Shown here piece by piece: positions 36,201 through 45,365 of a stretch of DNA of 64,000 nucleotides (its first letter is position 1; each line of letters opens with the position of its first letter). The DNA comes from Geobacillus kaustophilus (GTDB lineage: Bacteria > Bacillota > Bacilli > Bacillales > Anoxybacillaceae): contig NZ_JYBP01000003.1 in the NCBI RefSeq assembly GCF_000948285.1, positions 3,286,001 to 3,350,000 of the forward strand. The letters are read 5' to 3'. The notes below the pieces were generated by a model. The model saw only the letters and a list, made by a program, of their open reading frames with translations, made no database searches and had not been told where the DNA came from. The translations under genes and the position numbers were made by a program.

Positions 36201-36498
36201 CCCCGCCGCCGTAAATGCGGATGTGGGATGCTCCCCGCTCTTGGAGAAGATCGTACATATATTTAAAAAATTCCATATGCCCGCCTTGATACGAGGAAAC
36301 GGCAATCCCTTGCACATCTTCCTGAATGGCGGCATTTACAATCTCTTCCACAGAGCGGTTATGGCCCAAATGGATGACCTCGGCGCCGCTCGCCTGCAAA
36401 ATGCGGCGCATAATGTTGATTGAGGCGTCATGGCCGTCAAACAAGCTCGATGCAGTCACAAAGCGGACGTGATGCTTCGGGCGGTAAATGTGCGCCAT
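33238..36498 (-). CDS. icmF: Fused isobutyryl-CoA mutase IcmF (B12-dependent)
   Basis: A 1086-residue fusion. The order is an N-terminal adenosylcobalamin-binding domain (about 1-150, DGHDAS at 21-26 with His23 as the likely lower cobalt ligand), a MeaI-type G-protein chaperone (about 195-430, P-loop [12 protein letters not shown] at 204-215, NKFE as base-recognition motif), and the substrate-binding TIM-barrel mutase domain (about 540-1086). It interconverts isobutyryl-CoA and n-butyryl-CoA by a radical 1,2-rearrangement; the G domain guards cofactor loading. A Geobacillus kaustophilus IcmF has been studied. ATG start; tetR ends 16 bases upstream. Confidence 0.95.
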   Translation of the reverse strand: MAHIYRPKHHVRFVTASSLFDGHDASINIMRRILQASGAEVIHLGHNRSVEEIVNAAIQEDVQGIAVSSYQGGHMEFFKYMYDLLQERGASHIRIYGGGGGVIIPREIKELHEYGIARIFSPEDGRRLGLQGMINVMLEECDFPTVTAVTDEVERLASGDVQAIARLITLCEYRAEGENKEAAAAAEAAIEQVKALEKRVPVLGITGTGGAGKSSLTDELVRRFLNEIPDIKIAILSVDPTKQKTGGALLGDRIRMNSINSPRVYMRSLATRHSRTELSPAIRDAISVVKAAGFDLVIIETSGIGQGDAAITEVCDVSMYVMTSEFGAPTQLEKIDMIDYADLIVINKFERKGSEDAKRQVQKQYQRSHQLFDRDVSEMPVYGTIASQFNDPGTNTLFVALVETINQKSGTNWRTSLKTVANVEKHNVIIPNERRYYLREIAETVRSYHRRAEQQVEAARRLFQIEGAIEAAKERGEAEDVIRALETLKADYEAKLTPESKRILATWEETKAKYAAKQFVTKVRDKEIVTELTTKTLSGLDIPKVVLPKFKDYGEILRWVYKENVPGSFPYTAGVFPFKRQGEDPKRQFAGEGTPERTNRRFHYLCKEDKAKRLSTAFDSVTLYGEDPDYRPDIFGKIGESGVSVCTLDDMKKLYKGFDLCDPLTSVSMTINGPAPILLAMFMNTAIDQQVEKKEAELGRPLTPEEYEQVKEWTLQTVRGTVQADILKEDQGQNTCIFSTDFALKMMGDIQEYFIKHRVRNYYSVSISGYHIAEAGANPITQLAFTLANGFTYVEYYLSRGMHIDDFAPNLSFFFSNGLDPEYSVIGRVARRIWAIVMREKYGANERSQKLKYHIQTSGRSLHAQEIDFNDIRTTLQALLAIYDNCNSLHTNAYDEAITTPTEESVRRAMAIQLIITKEFGLTKNENPLQGSFIIEELTDLVEEAVLQEFERLNDRGGVLGAMEMQYQRGKIQDESLYYETKKHSGELPIIGVNTFLNPNPPSEEELNNIQLARATYEEKETQIRNLREFQERNKDKAGPALERLKQVATSGGNIFEELMETVKTASLGQITRALYEVGGQYRRNM

Positions 36499-36514
36499 TG
36501 TGTCTCTCCCCCTT

Positions 36515-37147
36515 TTAGACTCGCTGTTTCTCCATAATCCCCTTTAATAAAAACTCAGTTTGCAGTTCGATATATTCATCGAGTGTATACATTTTTCGAA
36601 GCACCCAACGGCGGAACGCCCACATTTGTCCAAGAACGACGATGTTGTGGGCAAACAGGCGGATTTCGCTTTCAGAAAGCTGCAGCGCCCCGTTTTCAAC
36701 GCATGCGCGCAAAATATGTTCGAAAATGGCCGCCATATCGAGTTCTTTATTCAACACATACGGCAGCGATTCTTTGCTTAGCGCTTTCACTTCTTGGTAC
36801 ATGACGAGCACTTCATCATCGAGTTCATCAACAACGCGGAAATAGTGGGCAATGGCGCGCCTCAGCCCTTCGATCGTGCCGTGGTGGGCGCCGATGTCTT
36901 GTTCCGTCCGCTCCCGCACTTCGTCGTAAATGCGGTCGCACACGAGATAGAGGACGTCTTCTTTCTTGCGGATGTACTCGTACAACGTGCCGATGCTGAA
37001 GCCAGACGCTTTGGCGATCTCTCTTGTCGTCGTTTGGTGGAAACCTTTTTGTTTAAACAAGGAAATCGCGCCTTTGATCATCTCATTGCGCCGTTTTTTC
37101 ACGAGCTTTTCGTCTTTAACCGATGCAATCACTTCCCGTTTTTTCAT
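36515..37147 (-). CDS. TetR-family regulator of the acyl-CoA cluster
   Basis: A 210-residue repressor-type protein. The N-terminal helix-turn-helix (about 20-65) includes [44 protein letters not shown]; the rest is a helical ligand domain. It probably binds an acyl-CoA and controls the flanking genes. That role is inferred from position: acyl-CoA dehydrogenase genes lie upstream and icmF 16 bases downstream. The frame is open to 37267; ATG 37147 is chosen for its GGGGGAG site and the [13 protein letters not shown] start. Alternating repeats just upstream (37258-37326) could be its operators. Confidence 0.88.
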   Translation of the reverse strand: MKKREVIASVKDEKLVKKRRNEMIKGAISLFKQKGFHQTTTREIAKASGFSIGTLYEYIRKKEDVLYLVCDRIYDEVRERTEQDIGAHHGTIEGLRRAIAHYFRVVDELDDEVLVMYQEVKALSKESLPYVLNKELDMAAIFEHILRACVENGALQLSESEIRLFAHNIVVLGQMWAFRRWVLRKMYTLDEYIELQTEFLLKGIMEKQRV

Positions 37148-37257
37148 GTTCGTTGTCTCTCCCCCATTCCCATTTGACGGCGGGGCGGCGACCCGCCCCA
37201 TGCCGATCCGTGCGCCCTTCCCCAAAGCACCAAGCCACCGTTCAGATCGAAATGAAA

Positions 37258-37326
37258 TGACGCACAATGCCTCAATCGCGCGCCAACACGAATGAGTTGA
37301 CGCGCAATGTTTAATTGCGTGTCAAC
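37258..37326. repeat. Four alternating copies of a GTTGACGCGCAAT-like unit
   Basis: Units at 37258-37268 (forward), 37274-37287 (reverse), 37296-37308 (forward) and 37314-37326 (reverse) follow each other with 5-8 base gaps. The last pair forms a 13-bp stem with one mismatch and covers the stop codon of the acyl-CoA dehydrogenase gene. They may be operators for the adjacent TetR protein or alternative RNA hairpins. Confidence 0.65.
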
Positions 37327-38453
37327 ATGCGCGAAATGACAAGGCGCTGGATTTCTTGCGTTCCTTCGTAAATTTGCGTAATCTTCGCGTCGCGCATAAA
37401 CCGCTCGACCGGGTAGTCTTTCGTGTAGCCGTTGCCGCCGAAAATTTGCACCGCCTCGACCGTCACTTTCATCGCCGTGTCGCCGGCAAACAGTTTCGCC
37501 ATGGCGGATGCTTTGCCGTACGGCAAGCCATTCGACTCCAACCATGCCGCTTGATAGGTCAAGAGCCGCGCCGCTTCAATGGCCGTCGCCATGTCAGCGA
37601 GCTTGAAGGCGACCCCTTGCTGCTCGATGATCGGTTTGCCGAACTGGACGCGCTGTTTCGCATAGTCCACCGCCGCATCCAGCGCGCCCTGGGCAATGCC
37701 GACCGCTTGGGCGGCGATGCCGTTGCGACCGCCATCGAGCGTCATCATGGCGATTTTAAACCCTTCTCCTTCTTGACCGAGCAAGTTTTCTTTCGGAATG
37801 CGGCAGTCTTCAAAAATGAGCTCCGTCGTCGGCGACGAACGAATGCCGAGTTTCTTTTCTTTTTTGCCGAACGAAAAGCCCGGCGTTCCTTTTTCCACGA
37901 TAAAGGCGCTGATCCCTTTATGCCGCTTTTCCGGATCGGTCACGGCAAACACGACGTAAATTTCCGCTTCGCCGCCGTTGGTGATCCATACTTTTGAACC
38001 GTTTAAAATGTAATGATCCCCGTCTTTTACCGCACGCGTTTTCATCGAGGCGACATCCGACCCCGCCCCCGGCTCGGACAGAGCATATGCCCCAAGTTTT
38101 TCCCCAGTCGCTAAGGCGCGCAAATACTTCCGCTTTTGTTCTTCGTTGCCGAACTTGTAAATCGGCCAGCTGGCGAGCGATATATGCGCGGAGAGCGTCA
38201 CCCCGGTCGAGGCACAGACGCGCGACAGCTCCTCAACCGCGATGACATAGGCTAAATAATCGCCGCCAATGCCGCCGTATTCTTCCGGCCACGGAATGCC
38301 TGTTAACCCGAGTTCAGCCATTTTGTTGAAAATGCCGCGGTCAAACCGCTCTTCTTCGTCGCGTTCAGCGGCAGTCGGCGCTACTTCGTTTTCGGCAAAT
38401 TCGCGCACCATTTTTCGCAGCATTTCATGTTCTTCGCTCAATCGAAAGTTCAT
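37311..38453 (-). CDS. Short-chain acyl-CoA dehydrogenase (first copy)
   Basis: A 380-residue FAD enzyme starting [38 protein letters not shown]. The FAD-binding [19 protein letters not shown] (about 125-145), [18 protein letters not shown] and the C-terminal catalytic-base region ([33 protein letters not shown], Glu of YEGT) are intact. Best fit is a butyryl- or short branched-chain acyl-CoA dehydrogenase like Bacillus MmgC/AcdA; the substrate cannot be fixed from sequence. ATG 38453 with GGGGGA upstream. Confidence 0.93.
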   Translation of the reverse strand: MNFRLSEEHEMLRKMVREFAENEVAPTAAERDEEERFDRGIFNKMAELGLTGIPWPEEYGGIGGDYLAYVIAVEELSRVCASTGVTLSAHISLASWPIYKFGNEEQKRKYLRALATGEKLGAYALSEPGAGSDVASMKTRAVKDGDHYILNGSKVWITNGGEAEIYVVFAVTDPEKRHKGISAFIVEKGTPGFSFGKKEKKLGIRSSPTTELIFEDCRIPKENLLGQEGEGFKIAMMTLDGGRNGIAAQAVGIAQGALDAAVDYAKQRVQFGKPIIEQQGVAFKLADMATAIEAARLLTYQAAWLESNGLPYGKASAMAKLFAGDTAMKVTVEAVQIFGGNGYTKDYPVERFMRDAKITQIYEGTQEIQRLVISRMLTRN

Positions 38454-38773
38454 CTCGTCATTCCCCCGTTTTCCTATATATCCGAAATCCTCGTCCCCCG
38501 TGCTAGCGTGATCACCGTTTTCCAAAGACAGACAACGAATCATTGTTTGGAAAAGAGAATAGGATCGCTCCGGCTGCACAACAAAACGCAGCAAAAGACA
38601 GAGCCCCATGTTTATGCCTCGATCCCTGAAGGCGGTATTGTTCAGCCTTCCAACAGAACAGCCGTCGGCTTGCCTTCGACAGTCGAAAATGGACAAACCA
38701 CTTTTCCATCAATGATATGTTAAACTTCTTTGTTGCATCTATATGGTTCGGATTGGTTCATCAACATGCCTGG
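38454..38773. other. Spacer between the two acyl-CoA dehydrogenase genes
   Basis: This 320-base stretch has open frames joined to the downstream gene, but no ribosome binding site or similarity that I recognise. I see no clear promoter or terminator in it. It resembles the other long spacers of this cluster. Confidence 0.4.
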
Positions 38774-39907
38774 CTACAAATGTTTGCTGATAACGATGCG
38801 CTGAATTTCGCTCGTTCCTTCGTAAATTTGCGTAATTTTCGCGTCACGGAACAATCGTTCGACCGGGTAGTCTTTCGTGTAGCCGTTGCCGCCGAAAATT
38901 TGCACCGCCTCGATGGCATTGTCCATCGCGGTTTGTGAAGCGAAGAGCTTCGCCATCGACGCCTCTTTTCCGCACGGCAGCCCTTGCGCGCGCAGCCAAG
39001 CGGCGCGATAGACGAGCCATTTCGCCGCTTCAGCCGCCGTTGCCATATCGGCAAGCTTGAAAGCGACGCCTTGCTGCTCGATGATCGGTTTGCCAAACTG
39101 CACCCGCTCTTTCGCGTAGGCGACTGCATGTTCGACTGCCGCCTCCGCGATGCCGAGCGCTTGGGCAGCAATACCGATCCGACCGACGTCAAGGTTGGCC
39201 ATTGCGATTTTAAATCCTTCTCCTTCTTGACCGAGCAAATTTTCCGCCGGCACTTCGGCATCTTCAAACGTAATGGTCACCGTTCGCGACCCATGCAGCC
39301 CCATCTTCTTCTCATCTTTGCCGATCGACATCCCCGGCGTCCCTTTTTCCACAATAAACGCGGAAATGCCGCGGCTTCCGGCTTCTTCCAGATTCGTGCG
39401 GGCGAAGACGATGTACGTATCCGCCTCTCCGCCGTTGGTGATGAAAATTTTCGATCCGTTCAAGATATAGCGATCGCCGCGGCGCACCGCTTTTGTCTTC
39501 AAGCTTTTTGCGTCCGAGCCGGCGCTCGGTTCAGTAAGGCAAAACGCCCCCAAGTACTCACCTCGGGCGAGCTTTGTCACGTATTTTTGTTTCTGCTCTT
39601 CAGTGCCGAAATACAAGATCGGATTCGTGCCGACCGACGTATGCACTGATAAGATGACACCGACGGTCGGACTCACTTTCGAAATTTCATGAATGGCGAT
39701 GATGTACGAAACAAAGTCCATACCCGCGCCGCCGTATTGTTCGGGCACGGTGATGCCCATGAGACCGAGTTCCGCCATTTTCGCTAAAATCGGGCGCGGA
39801 AACTCTCCTTGTTCCATACGCTCGACAAATGGGGCAATCTCCGCCGCGGCGAACTCGCGCACCATTTGCCGCATCATTTCCTGCTCTTCGTTGAAGCGAA
39901 ATTCCAT
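38774..39907 (-). CDS. Short-chain acyl-CoA dehydrogenase (second copy)
   Basis: A 377-residue paralogue of the neighbouring dehydrogenase, clearly related along its whole length. It starts [47 protein letters not shown] binds FAD, and [35 protein letters not shown] holds the catalytic Glu. The start ATG 39907 follows AAGGAGG. Two dehydrogenases side by side suggest different acyl chains, perhaps straight and branched C4; this is inference. Electrons would go to ETF and then FadF. Confidence 0.93.
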   Translation of the reverse strand: MEFRFNEEQEMMRQMVREFAAAEIAPFVERMEQGEFPRPILAKMAELGLMGITVPEQYGGAGMDFVSYIIAIHEISKVSPTVGVILSVHTSVGTNPILYFGTEEQKQKYVTKLARGEYLGAFCLTEPSAGSDAKSLKTKAVRRGDRYILNGSKIFITNGGEADTYIVFARTNLEEAGSRGISAFIVEKGTPGMSIGKDEKKMGLHGSRTVTITFEDAEVPAENLLGQEGEGFKIAMANLDVGRIGIAAQALGIAEAAVEHAVAYAKERVQFGKPIIEQQGVAFKLADMATAAEAAKWLVYRAAWLRAQGLPCGKEASMAKLFASQTAMDNAIEAVQIFGGNGYTKDYPVERLFRDAKITQIYEGTSEIQRIVISKHL

Positions 39908-40142
39908 GAAATGGCCTCCTTCCGATGTCGCTGACACAATGGTGTTTTCAGGCGCTTCTCCGCTCCATGGGGCAGCCAGCAGGCAGCTGAACGATTCTAT
40001 AGATTTGCCTTATTATAGGCCGTAAAACAGCGTTCCCGCATGCACCCAACGTGCGGCGTTACGGTCGGCAGACAGCATAGCGGGCGCCGCCCCCGCACAT
40101 TGCAGCACGCTTCGGCATTGTCCTGGAGCGACGCCAAGCGGT

Positions 40143-40994
40143 TTATTCATACGTGTAAAATCCGCGGCCTGTCTTGCGGCCGAGCCAGCCGGCTTTCACA
40201 TATTTGCGCAAGAGCGGGCATGGGCGGTATTTGTCATCCCCGAACCCCTCATGAAGCGTTTCCATAATGTATAAGCACGTATCGAGCCCGATAAAATCAG
40301 CGAGCGTCAGCGGACCCATCGGATGGTTCATGCCGAGCTTCATCACTTCATCGATGGCTTCTTTGGTCGCCACCCCTTCGTACAAGGCATAAATCGCTTC
40401 GTTGATCATCGGCATGAGGACGCGGTTCGAAATAAAGCCCGGAAAGTCGTTCACTTCGACCGGCACTTTGCCGAGCTTGCGGGCCACGGCTTCGATCGTT
40501 TCATACACGTCATCAGCCGTCGCCAAACCGCGGATAATTTCGACGAGCTTCATCACCGGCACCGGGTTCATAAAGTGCATGCCGATCACTTTCTCTGGCC
40601 GTTTCGTTGTAGCGGCAATTTCCGTAATCGGCAGCGACGACGTGTTCGACGCTAAAATCGTCTCCGGGCGGGCGAGCGCATCGAGCTCGGCGAACAGCTT
40701 TGTTTTCACGTCCATGTTTTCGACGACCGCTTCAATGACAAGATCCGCTTCAGCGGCGGCATGCAAGTCGGTCGAGCGGGCAAGCCGCACGAGCGCTGCG
40801 TCTTTGTCCGCCGCTGTCATTTTTCCTTTTTCCACTTGGCGGGCGAGCCCTTTTTCGATGTTGGCGATTCCTTTGTCCAACTGTGCCTCGCTAATGTCGT
40901 ACAAAAACACTTGATAGCCGGCGACGGCGCACACTTGAGCGATTCCTGACCCCATCTGTCCGGCGCCGACGACCATGATTGTTTTCACATCCAT
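40143..40994 (-). CDS. mmgB: 3-hydroxybutyryl-CoA dehydrogenase
   Basis: A 283-residue NAD(P)-dependent enzyme oxidising 3-hydroxyacyl-CoA to 3-oxoacyl-CoA. The Rossmann motif is [20 protein letters not shown] (about 8-27); the substrate-site signature is [22 protein letters not shown] (about 134-155), with the catalytic His in HFMNP. It matches Bacillus MmgB and clostridial Hbd. It lies downstream of the thiolase gene in the same direction. ATG start with AGGGGGAAC upstream. Confidence 0.93.
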   Translation of the reverse strand: MDVKTIMVVGAGQMGSGIAQVCAVAGYQVFLYDISEAQLDKGIANIEKGLARQVEKGKMTAADKDAALVRLARSTDLHAAAEADLVIEAVVENMDVKTKLFAELDALARPETILASNTSSLPITEIAATTKRPEKVIGMHFMNPVPVMKLVEIIRGLATADDVYETIEAVARKLGKVPVEVNDFPGFISNRVLMPMINEAIYALYEGVATKEAIDEVMKLGMNHPMGPLTLADFIGLDTCLYIMETLHEGFGDDKYRPCPLLRKYVKAGWLGRKTGRGFYTYE

Positions 40995-41282
40995 CTTCTG
41001 TTCCCCCTATCGTCCGCTTTGCGTTTCCTGTTCCGCGCTCAAACTCATATGCCTCACTGCCGCCAGCAACCAACGGCAACCGGTCTTTGCATCGTCATCA
41101 CAACAACCCCTTGCTGTCAACCGTTGATGCGACGGCTGTTGTGGCAATGAACAACGTGCCGCGCCATGGCGCGATGCCTCATGACGCAACGCTTGAGGCA
41201 AACGTGGACACGCCGCGTCCTATGCCTTGGCGCAACGCGGGAAGGCGGACGGCAGAATGCCGCATGCCCGCCGCCCCGCTCG

Positions 41283-42461
41283 TTATACCTCGACCAAGAT
41301 GGCATCGCCTTGGCCGCCACCGCTGCAGATGGCGGCGATGCCGAGGCCGCCGCCGCGGCGTTTCAGCTCATAAATGAGCGTGAGGATGATGCGCGCCCCG
41401 CTCGCGCCGATCGGATGGCCGAGGGCGACGGCGCCGCCGTTGACGTTTACTTTTTCCGGGTCAAGCCCGGCGATTTGAATGGCCGCCAATGCGACAGCGG
41501 CAAACGCTTCGTTCACTTCAAACAAGGCAATGTCGTGGACCGTTTTTCCTGTTTTGCGGAGCAGCTCATTGATGACAAGTCCCGGCGTTTTCGGGAAATC
41601 TTTCGCCTCGACGGCGATGGCGGTGTGGGCGACGACCGTCGCAAGCGGCTTGAGCCCCTCTTTGGCGGCGCACTCCTCGCTCATCAAAACAAGCGCGGCG
41701 GCGCCGTCGTTGACGCCCGGGGCGTTGCCGGCGGTGATTGTCCCTTCCGGGTCAAACACCGGCGGCAGTTTCGCCAATGCTTCAAGCGACGTGTCTTTGC
41801 GCGGCGCCTCGTCGCGTTCGACGACAAGCGGCTCCCCTTTGCGCTGCGGAATCGTCACCGGAACGATCTCTTCCGCGAGCCGGCCGGCTTCGATGGCGGC
41901 AATGGCGCGCATATGGCTGCGGTACGCCCACTCATCCTGCGCCTCGCGTGTAATGCCAAGTTCACGCGCTGTATTCCCGCCATAAACGCCCATATGAACA
42001 CCCGTAAAGCTGCAAGTAAGGCCGTCATACACCATTAAATCTTTCACCGTGCTGTCGCCCATTCGCAGCCCCCATCGGGCTTTCGGCAACACATACGGAG
42101 CGTTGCTCATCGACTCCATGCCGCCCGCGACGACGACATCGGCTTCGCCTAAGCGGATGAGCTGATCCGCGAGCGTCACGGCGCGCATGCCCGATGCGCA
42201 TACTTTATTGACCGTCTCGGTGCGAACATGCCAAGGAATGCCGGCATGGCGCATCGCCTGCCGTGACGGGAGCTGCCCTTGCCCCCCTTGCAGAACCGTG
42301 CCTAAAATGACATGATCGACTTGTTCTGCGCTCACGTCCGCGCGGGCAAGCGCTTCTTTCACGGCAATGCCGCCGAGTTCTGATGCTGACAACGCTTGCA
42401 AAGAACCGCCCAATTTTCCGAACGGGGTGCGCGCCCCACTGACAATCACCGTTTTGCCCAT
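41283..42461 (-). CDS. mmgA: Acetyl-CoA acetyltransferase (thiolase)
   Basis: A 392-residue thiolase catalysing thiolysis of acetoacetyl-CoA or the reverse condensation. The acylated cysteine is in [15 protein letters not shown] (about 86-100). The C-terminal pair is [17 protein letters not shown] (His) and [17 protein letters not shown] (Cys). It starts [19 protein letters not shown] at ATG 42461 with AAGGGGAGAGG upstream; the open frame above it is rejected. Together with the dehydrogenase downstream it makes a butyrate-type beta-oxidation set. Confidence 0.94.
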   Translation of the reverse strand: MGKTVIVSGARTPFGKLGGSLQALSASELGGIAVKEALARADVSAEQVDHVILGTVLQGGQGQLPSRQAMRHAGIPWHVRTETVNKVCASGMRAVTLADQLIRLGEADVVVAGGMESMSNAPYVLPKARWGLRMGDSTVKDLMVYDGLTCSFTGVHMGVYGGNTARELGITREAQDEWAYRSHMRAIAAIEAGRLAEEIVPVTIPQRKGEPLVVERDEAPRKDTSLEALAKLPPVFDPEGTITAGNAPGVNDGAAALVLMSEECAAKEGLKPLATVVAHTAIAVEAKDFPKTPGLVINELLRKTGKTVHDIALFEVNEAFAAVALAAIQIAGLDPEKVNVNGGAVALGHPIGASGARIILTLIYELKRRGGGLGIAAICSGGGQGDAILVEV

Positions 42462-42618
42462 CTTCCTCTCCCCTTCTCGTTGAATAAGAAAGCGATTACA
42501 AAACACAGACTGAACGCTCGCTCGATAGCGGTGCGAAAGAGAAGGTGTACAACGGTACACCCTCTCCTCTGCTCTTATTCACTATTTTAAAAAATAAAAA
42601 TTGTCTGCGCAACTATTT

Positions 42619-44715
42619 TTACGATGCGGCTTCCTCTTTTTCTTCCCCGAACACCGATTTCGCCAACAGTTCGGCAACATCGTACGTGGAGACGCGGTCT
42701 TCCACTTCCTTGGCTTTCGTTCCATCGGTCAACATGGTCAAGCAGTACGGACAGCCGGAGCTGATGACCGTCGGGTTGACGGCGAGCGCTTGCTCCGTAC
42801 GGGCGACGTTGATCCGGTTGCCGGTCGTCTCCTCCATCCACATGAGGCCGCCGCCGGCGCCGCAGCACATGCCGCGTTCGCGGTTGCGCTCCATTTCGAC
42901 AAGCTCGACGCCCGGGATGGCGCGCAAAATTTTCCTTGGGGCGTCATAGACATCATTGTAGCGTCCTAAGTAGCACGAGTCATGGAACGTAATGCGTTCA
43001 TTCACCGGATGTTTCGGCACGAGCCGCCCTTCTTCGATGAGCTTGGCGAGCAGCTCGGTATGATGATACACTTCCGCCTCGAACCCAAAATCCGGGTATT
43101 CGTTTTTGAACGTGTTGTAGGCGTGCGGGTCGATCGTCACGATTTTCTTGACGCCCGCTTTTTCAAACTCAGCGATGTTGTTCGTCGCCAACTCTTGGAA
43201 TAAAAATTCATTCCCTAACCGGCGCGGCGTATCGCCCGAGTTTTTCTCCTTGTTGCCTAAAATCGCAAACTTGACGCCCGCTTCGTTCAGCAGTTTGGCA
43301 AAAGCGAGGGCGATTTTTTGGCTCCGGCTGTCATACGACCCCATCGAGCCGACCCAGAACAAGTACTCGATCTCTTCGCCCGCTTTCGCCGCTTCTTTGA
43401 CGGTCGGCACATGCACATCATCGCGCAGCTCGCGCCAGTTTTCCCGTTCTTTTCGGTTCAAGCCCCACGGATTGCCTTGGCGCTCGATGTTCGTCATCGC
43501 CCGCTGCGCATCCGGATTCATTCTCCCTTCCGTCAAGACAAGGTAGCGGCGCAAATCGATGATCTTATCAACGTGCTCATTCATGACCGGACATTGATCC
43601 TCACAGTTGCGGCACGTCGTACAGGCCCAAATCTCTTCTTCGGTGATGACATCGCCAATGAGGCTCGGCATTTCGATCGCCGCCGCCTGCTCCGACGCCG
43701 CGGCGAACGCGAGCTGATTGCCCCTTGTGTTTTTGAAAGCGAACGCTGGCACCCATGGCGCGCGGGACGTGACCACCGCCCCTTTTTCCGTCAAATGGTC
43801 GCGCAGTTTTAAAATCAAGTCCATCGGAGACAACATTTTCCCTGTCCCGGTCGCCGGACACATGCTTGTGCAACGGCCGCACTCGACACAGGCGTACAAG
43901 TCGATCAGCTGCTTTTGCGTAAAATCTTCAATTTTGCCGACGCCAAACGACTCTTGCCCCTCGTCTTCAAAGTTGATCGGCGCAAGCTTCGGCCGCGTCA
44001 ATCGGCTGAAAAAGACGTTGATCGGCGCAGCGATCAAATGGGCATGCTTCGATTGCGGCACGTACACAAGGAACGTCAGCAAAATCAACAGATGCACCCA
44101 CCAAGCGATAAAGAAGAGCACCGCCGCTCCGGTTTCGCCGACCCATGAAAACATGGCAGCGATGAGCGAGGCGACCGGCTCGCTCCATCCCGCTTCTTCG
44201 CCGTGCCAAATGATGCTCATCCCGTTGCCGAACAACACCGACAGCATGAGTCCGGCGATAAAGATGAGGACAAGCCCAGCTTTGAAGTCACGCTTTAAAC
44301 GGACAAGCTTTTCAATATAACGGCGGTAAAAGGCGGCGAGCACCGCGATCAAAATGAGCAAGGTGACGATTTCTTGGAAAAACGTAAATCCCGCATACAG
44401 CGGCCCAAGCGGCAAATGCGCCCCCGGCGCAAGCCCTTTGATGATGAAATCAATCGCGCCAAATTGGACAAGAATAAAGCCATAGAAAAAGACGACGTGG
44501 ATCAGTCCGCTTTTTTTGTCCTTAAGCAGCTTTTTCTGGCCGAACACGTTGACCCAGATGTTTCGCAGCCGCTCCTTTATTTTGTGGTCAAACTCGACTT
44601 TTTTGCCGAGTTTGATGTATATCGCCCGCGTTTTTACGACATACGCAAACAAGTAGATTGCGTAAGCGGTTACAAACAAAAACGCGAGCCAGTTCACCAC
44701 CAACAAGGCATTCAT
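42619..44715 (-). CDS. fadF: FadF-type membrane iron-sulfur oxidoreductase
   Basis: A 698-residue protein. The N-terminal half has about six membrane helices (first at 2-24). Two 4Fe-4S ferredoxin-type sites follow, CVECGRCTSMCPATGTG and CTTCRNCEDQCPVM, and then the C-terminal half with CCG-domain cysteines (HDSCYLGRYN, GMCCGAGGG, SSGCPYC). It is related to heterodisulfide reductase subunits. In Bacillus it is linked to fatty acid oxidation, probably passing electrons from acyl-CoA dehydrogenases via ETF to menaquinone. ATG 44715 with GGGGAGAG upstream. First gene after the promoter at 44794-44822. Confidence 0.92.
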   Translation of the reverse strand: MNALLVVNWLAFLFVTAYAIYLFAYVVKTRAIYIKLGKKVEFDHKIKERLRNIWVNVFGQKKLLKDKKSGLIHVVFFYGFILVQFGAIDFIIKGLAPGAHLPLGPLYAGFTFFQEIVTLLILIAVLAAFYRRYIEKLVRLKRDFKAGLVLIFIAGLMLSVLFGNGMSIIWHGEEAGWSEPVASLIAAMFSWVGETGAAVLFFIAWWVHLLILLTFLVYVPQSKHAHLIAAPINVFFSRLTRPKLAPINFEDEGQESFGVGKIEDFTQKQLIDLYACVECGRCTSMCPATGTGKMLSPMDLILKLRDHLTEKGAVVTSRAPWVPAFAFKNTRGNQLAFAAASEQAAAIEMPSLIGDVITEEEIWACTTCRNCEDQCPVMNEHVDKIIDLRRYLVLTEGRMNPDAQRAMTNIERQGNPWGLNRKERENWRELRDDVHVPTVKEAAKAGEEIEYLFWVGSMGSYDSRSQKIALAFAKLLNEAGVKFAILGNKEKNSGDTPRRLGNEFLFQELATNNIAEFEKAGVKKIVTIDPHAYNTFKNEYPDFGFEAEVYHHTELLAKLIEEGRLVPKHPVNERITFHDSCYLGRYNDVYDAPRKILRAIPGVELVEMERNRERGMCCGAGGGLMWMEETTGNRINVARTEQALAVNPTVISSGCPYCLTMLTDGTKAKEVEDRVSTYDVAELLAKSVFGEEKEEAAS

Positions 44716-44793
44716 CTTCTCTCCCCTTCCCTCCGCTTTTCGAGCGAATGTGTTGCCATAACAAAAGAAATTTTCAGAATTCGCTTTATGTCT

Positions 44794-44822
44794 ATTGTAC
44801 AAATGAATGAGCATTCAGTCAA
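44794..44822 (-). promoter_or_regulatory. Promoter of fadF cluster with overlapping TGAATG inverted repeat
   Basis: Minus strand: TTGACT (44822-44817), 17-base spacer and TACAAT (44799-44794), a near-consensus sigma-A promoter 79 bases before fadF. The inverted repeat TGAATG-2-CATTCA (44804-44817) fills the spacer. Its half-sites resemble the TGAATGA halves of the Bacillus FadR operator but are more closely spaced, so repressor identity is uncertain. Confidence 0.75.
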
Positions 44823-45365
44823 TAGCCTTTTTCATCCGAGCCGCGAAAACTTTTCCTTTGCAACGGAGCAATCGCCGGGGAATCATCGATTTGTTCAGCC
44901 CTCTATAGACTTCCATGACGAAAAATATTCGGTTCATCACCACAATGTGCACTTGACAAGCGAGACGTTTCCTTGAGCCACTATGCATCCAAAATGTCGA
45001 TTTACTAATTTCCTCCTTACAGGCGTAAGAAAGGTGTGTTCTGAAACAGTCAAGTACAACTTTGGGTGAAGAGCGGATCTTCACCACAAAGTGTACTTGA
45101 CAAAGAAAGACGATCATGATAAAGAAAGCCAAAACAGCTTTTTTCCTTTTTATACCACACTTCTCTTTGAGCAACATTGCTATGATGTTTATCTTTAAAA
45201 GTCAAGCACATCTTTTGATGTTGAACCTGAAGAGCCAAAAAATTCATCAATATGGAAATTTTATTCATTTGGAGTTTGGGTACGTTCACGATAAAGGCAA
45301 TTTGAAACGTTTTGCGCGTTCTCGGGCACATTAATAAATACCGAATCGACACAGGAGGAGAAGAT
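44823..45365. other. Gene-free, AT-richer region between fadF and clsB with repeated IR-like sequences
   Basis: This 543-base stretch has no credible gene; the open frame on the minus strand crosses the repeats and matches nothing I know. It holds at least four related copies of a sequence like GTCAAGTACACTTTGTGGTGAA in alternating orientation (44933-45226). Base composition is clearly more AT-rich than in neighbouring genes, which suggests a decayed mobile element. Confidence 0.55.
44933..45226. repeat. Repeated, partly palindromic element (possible MITE or IS-end remnant)
   Basis: A 24-base left arm (45049-45072, starting GTCAAGTACA) and right arm (45078-45101, ending GTACTTGAC) form a near-perfect inverted repeat with a 5-base centre. 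A further right-arm copy lies at 44933-44957 (TTCATCACCACAATGTGC onward) and a degenerate left-arm copy at 45201-45226. The arrangement right, left-right, left is what back-to-back ends of small elements would give. Confidence 0.55.

Noticed and set aside
41160-41173. Perfect 14-base palindrome CGCGCCATGGCGCG in the thiolase-dehydrogenase spacer
   Set aside because: Too short and GC-rich to distinguish from chance; there is no loop for an RNA hairpin and no second copy.
44815-45177. A 120-residue open frame on the minus strand upstream of fadF
   Set aside because: Its sequence repeats (CQVHxVV) only because it crosses the inverted-repeat copies, and its end overlaps the fadF promoter. No ribosome binding site.
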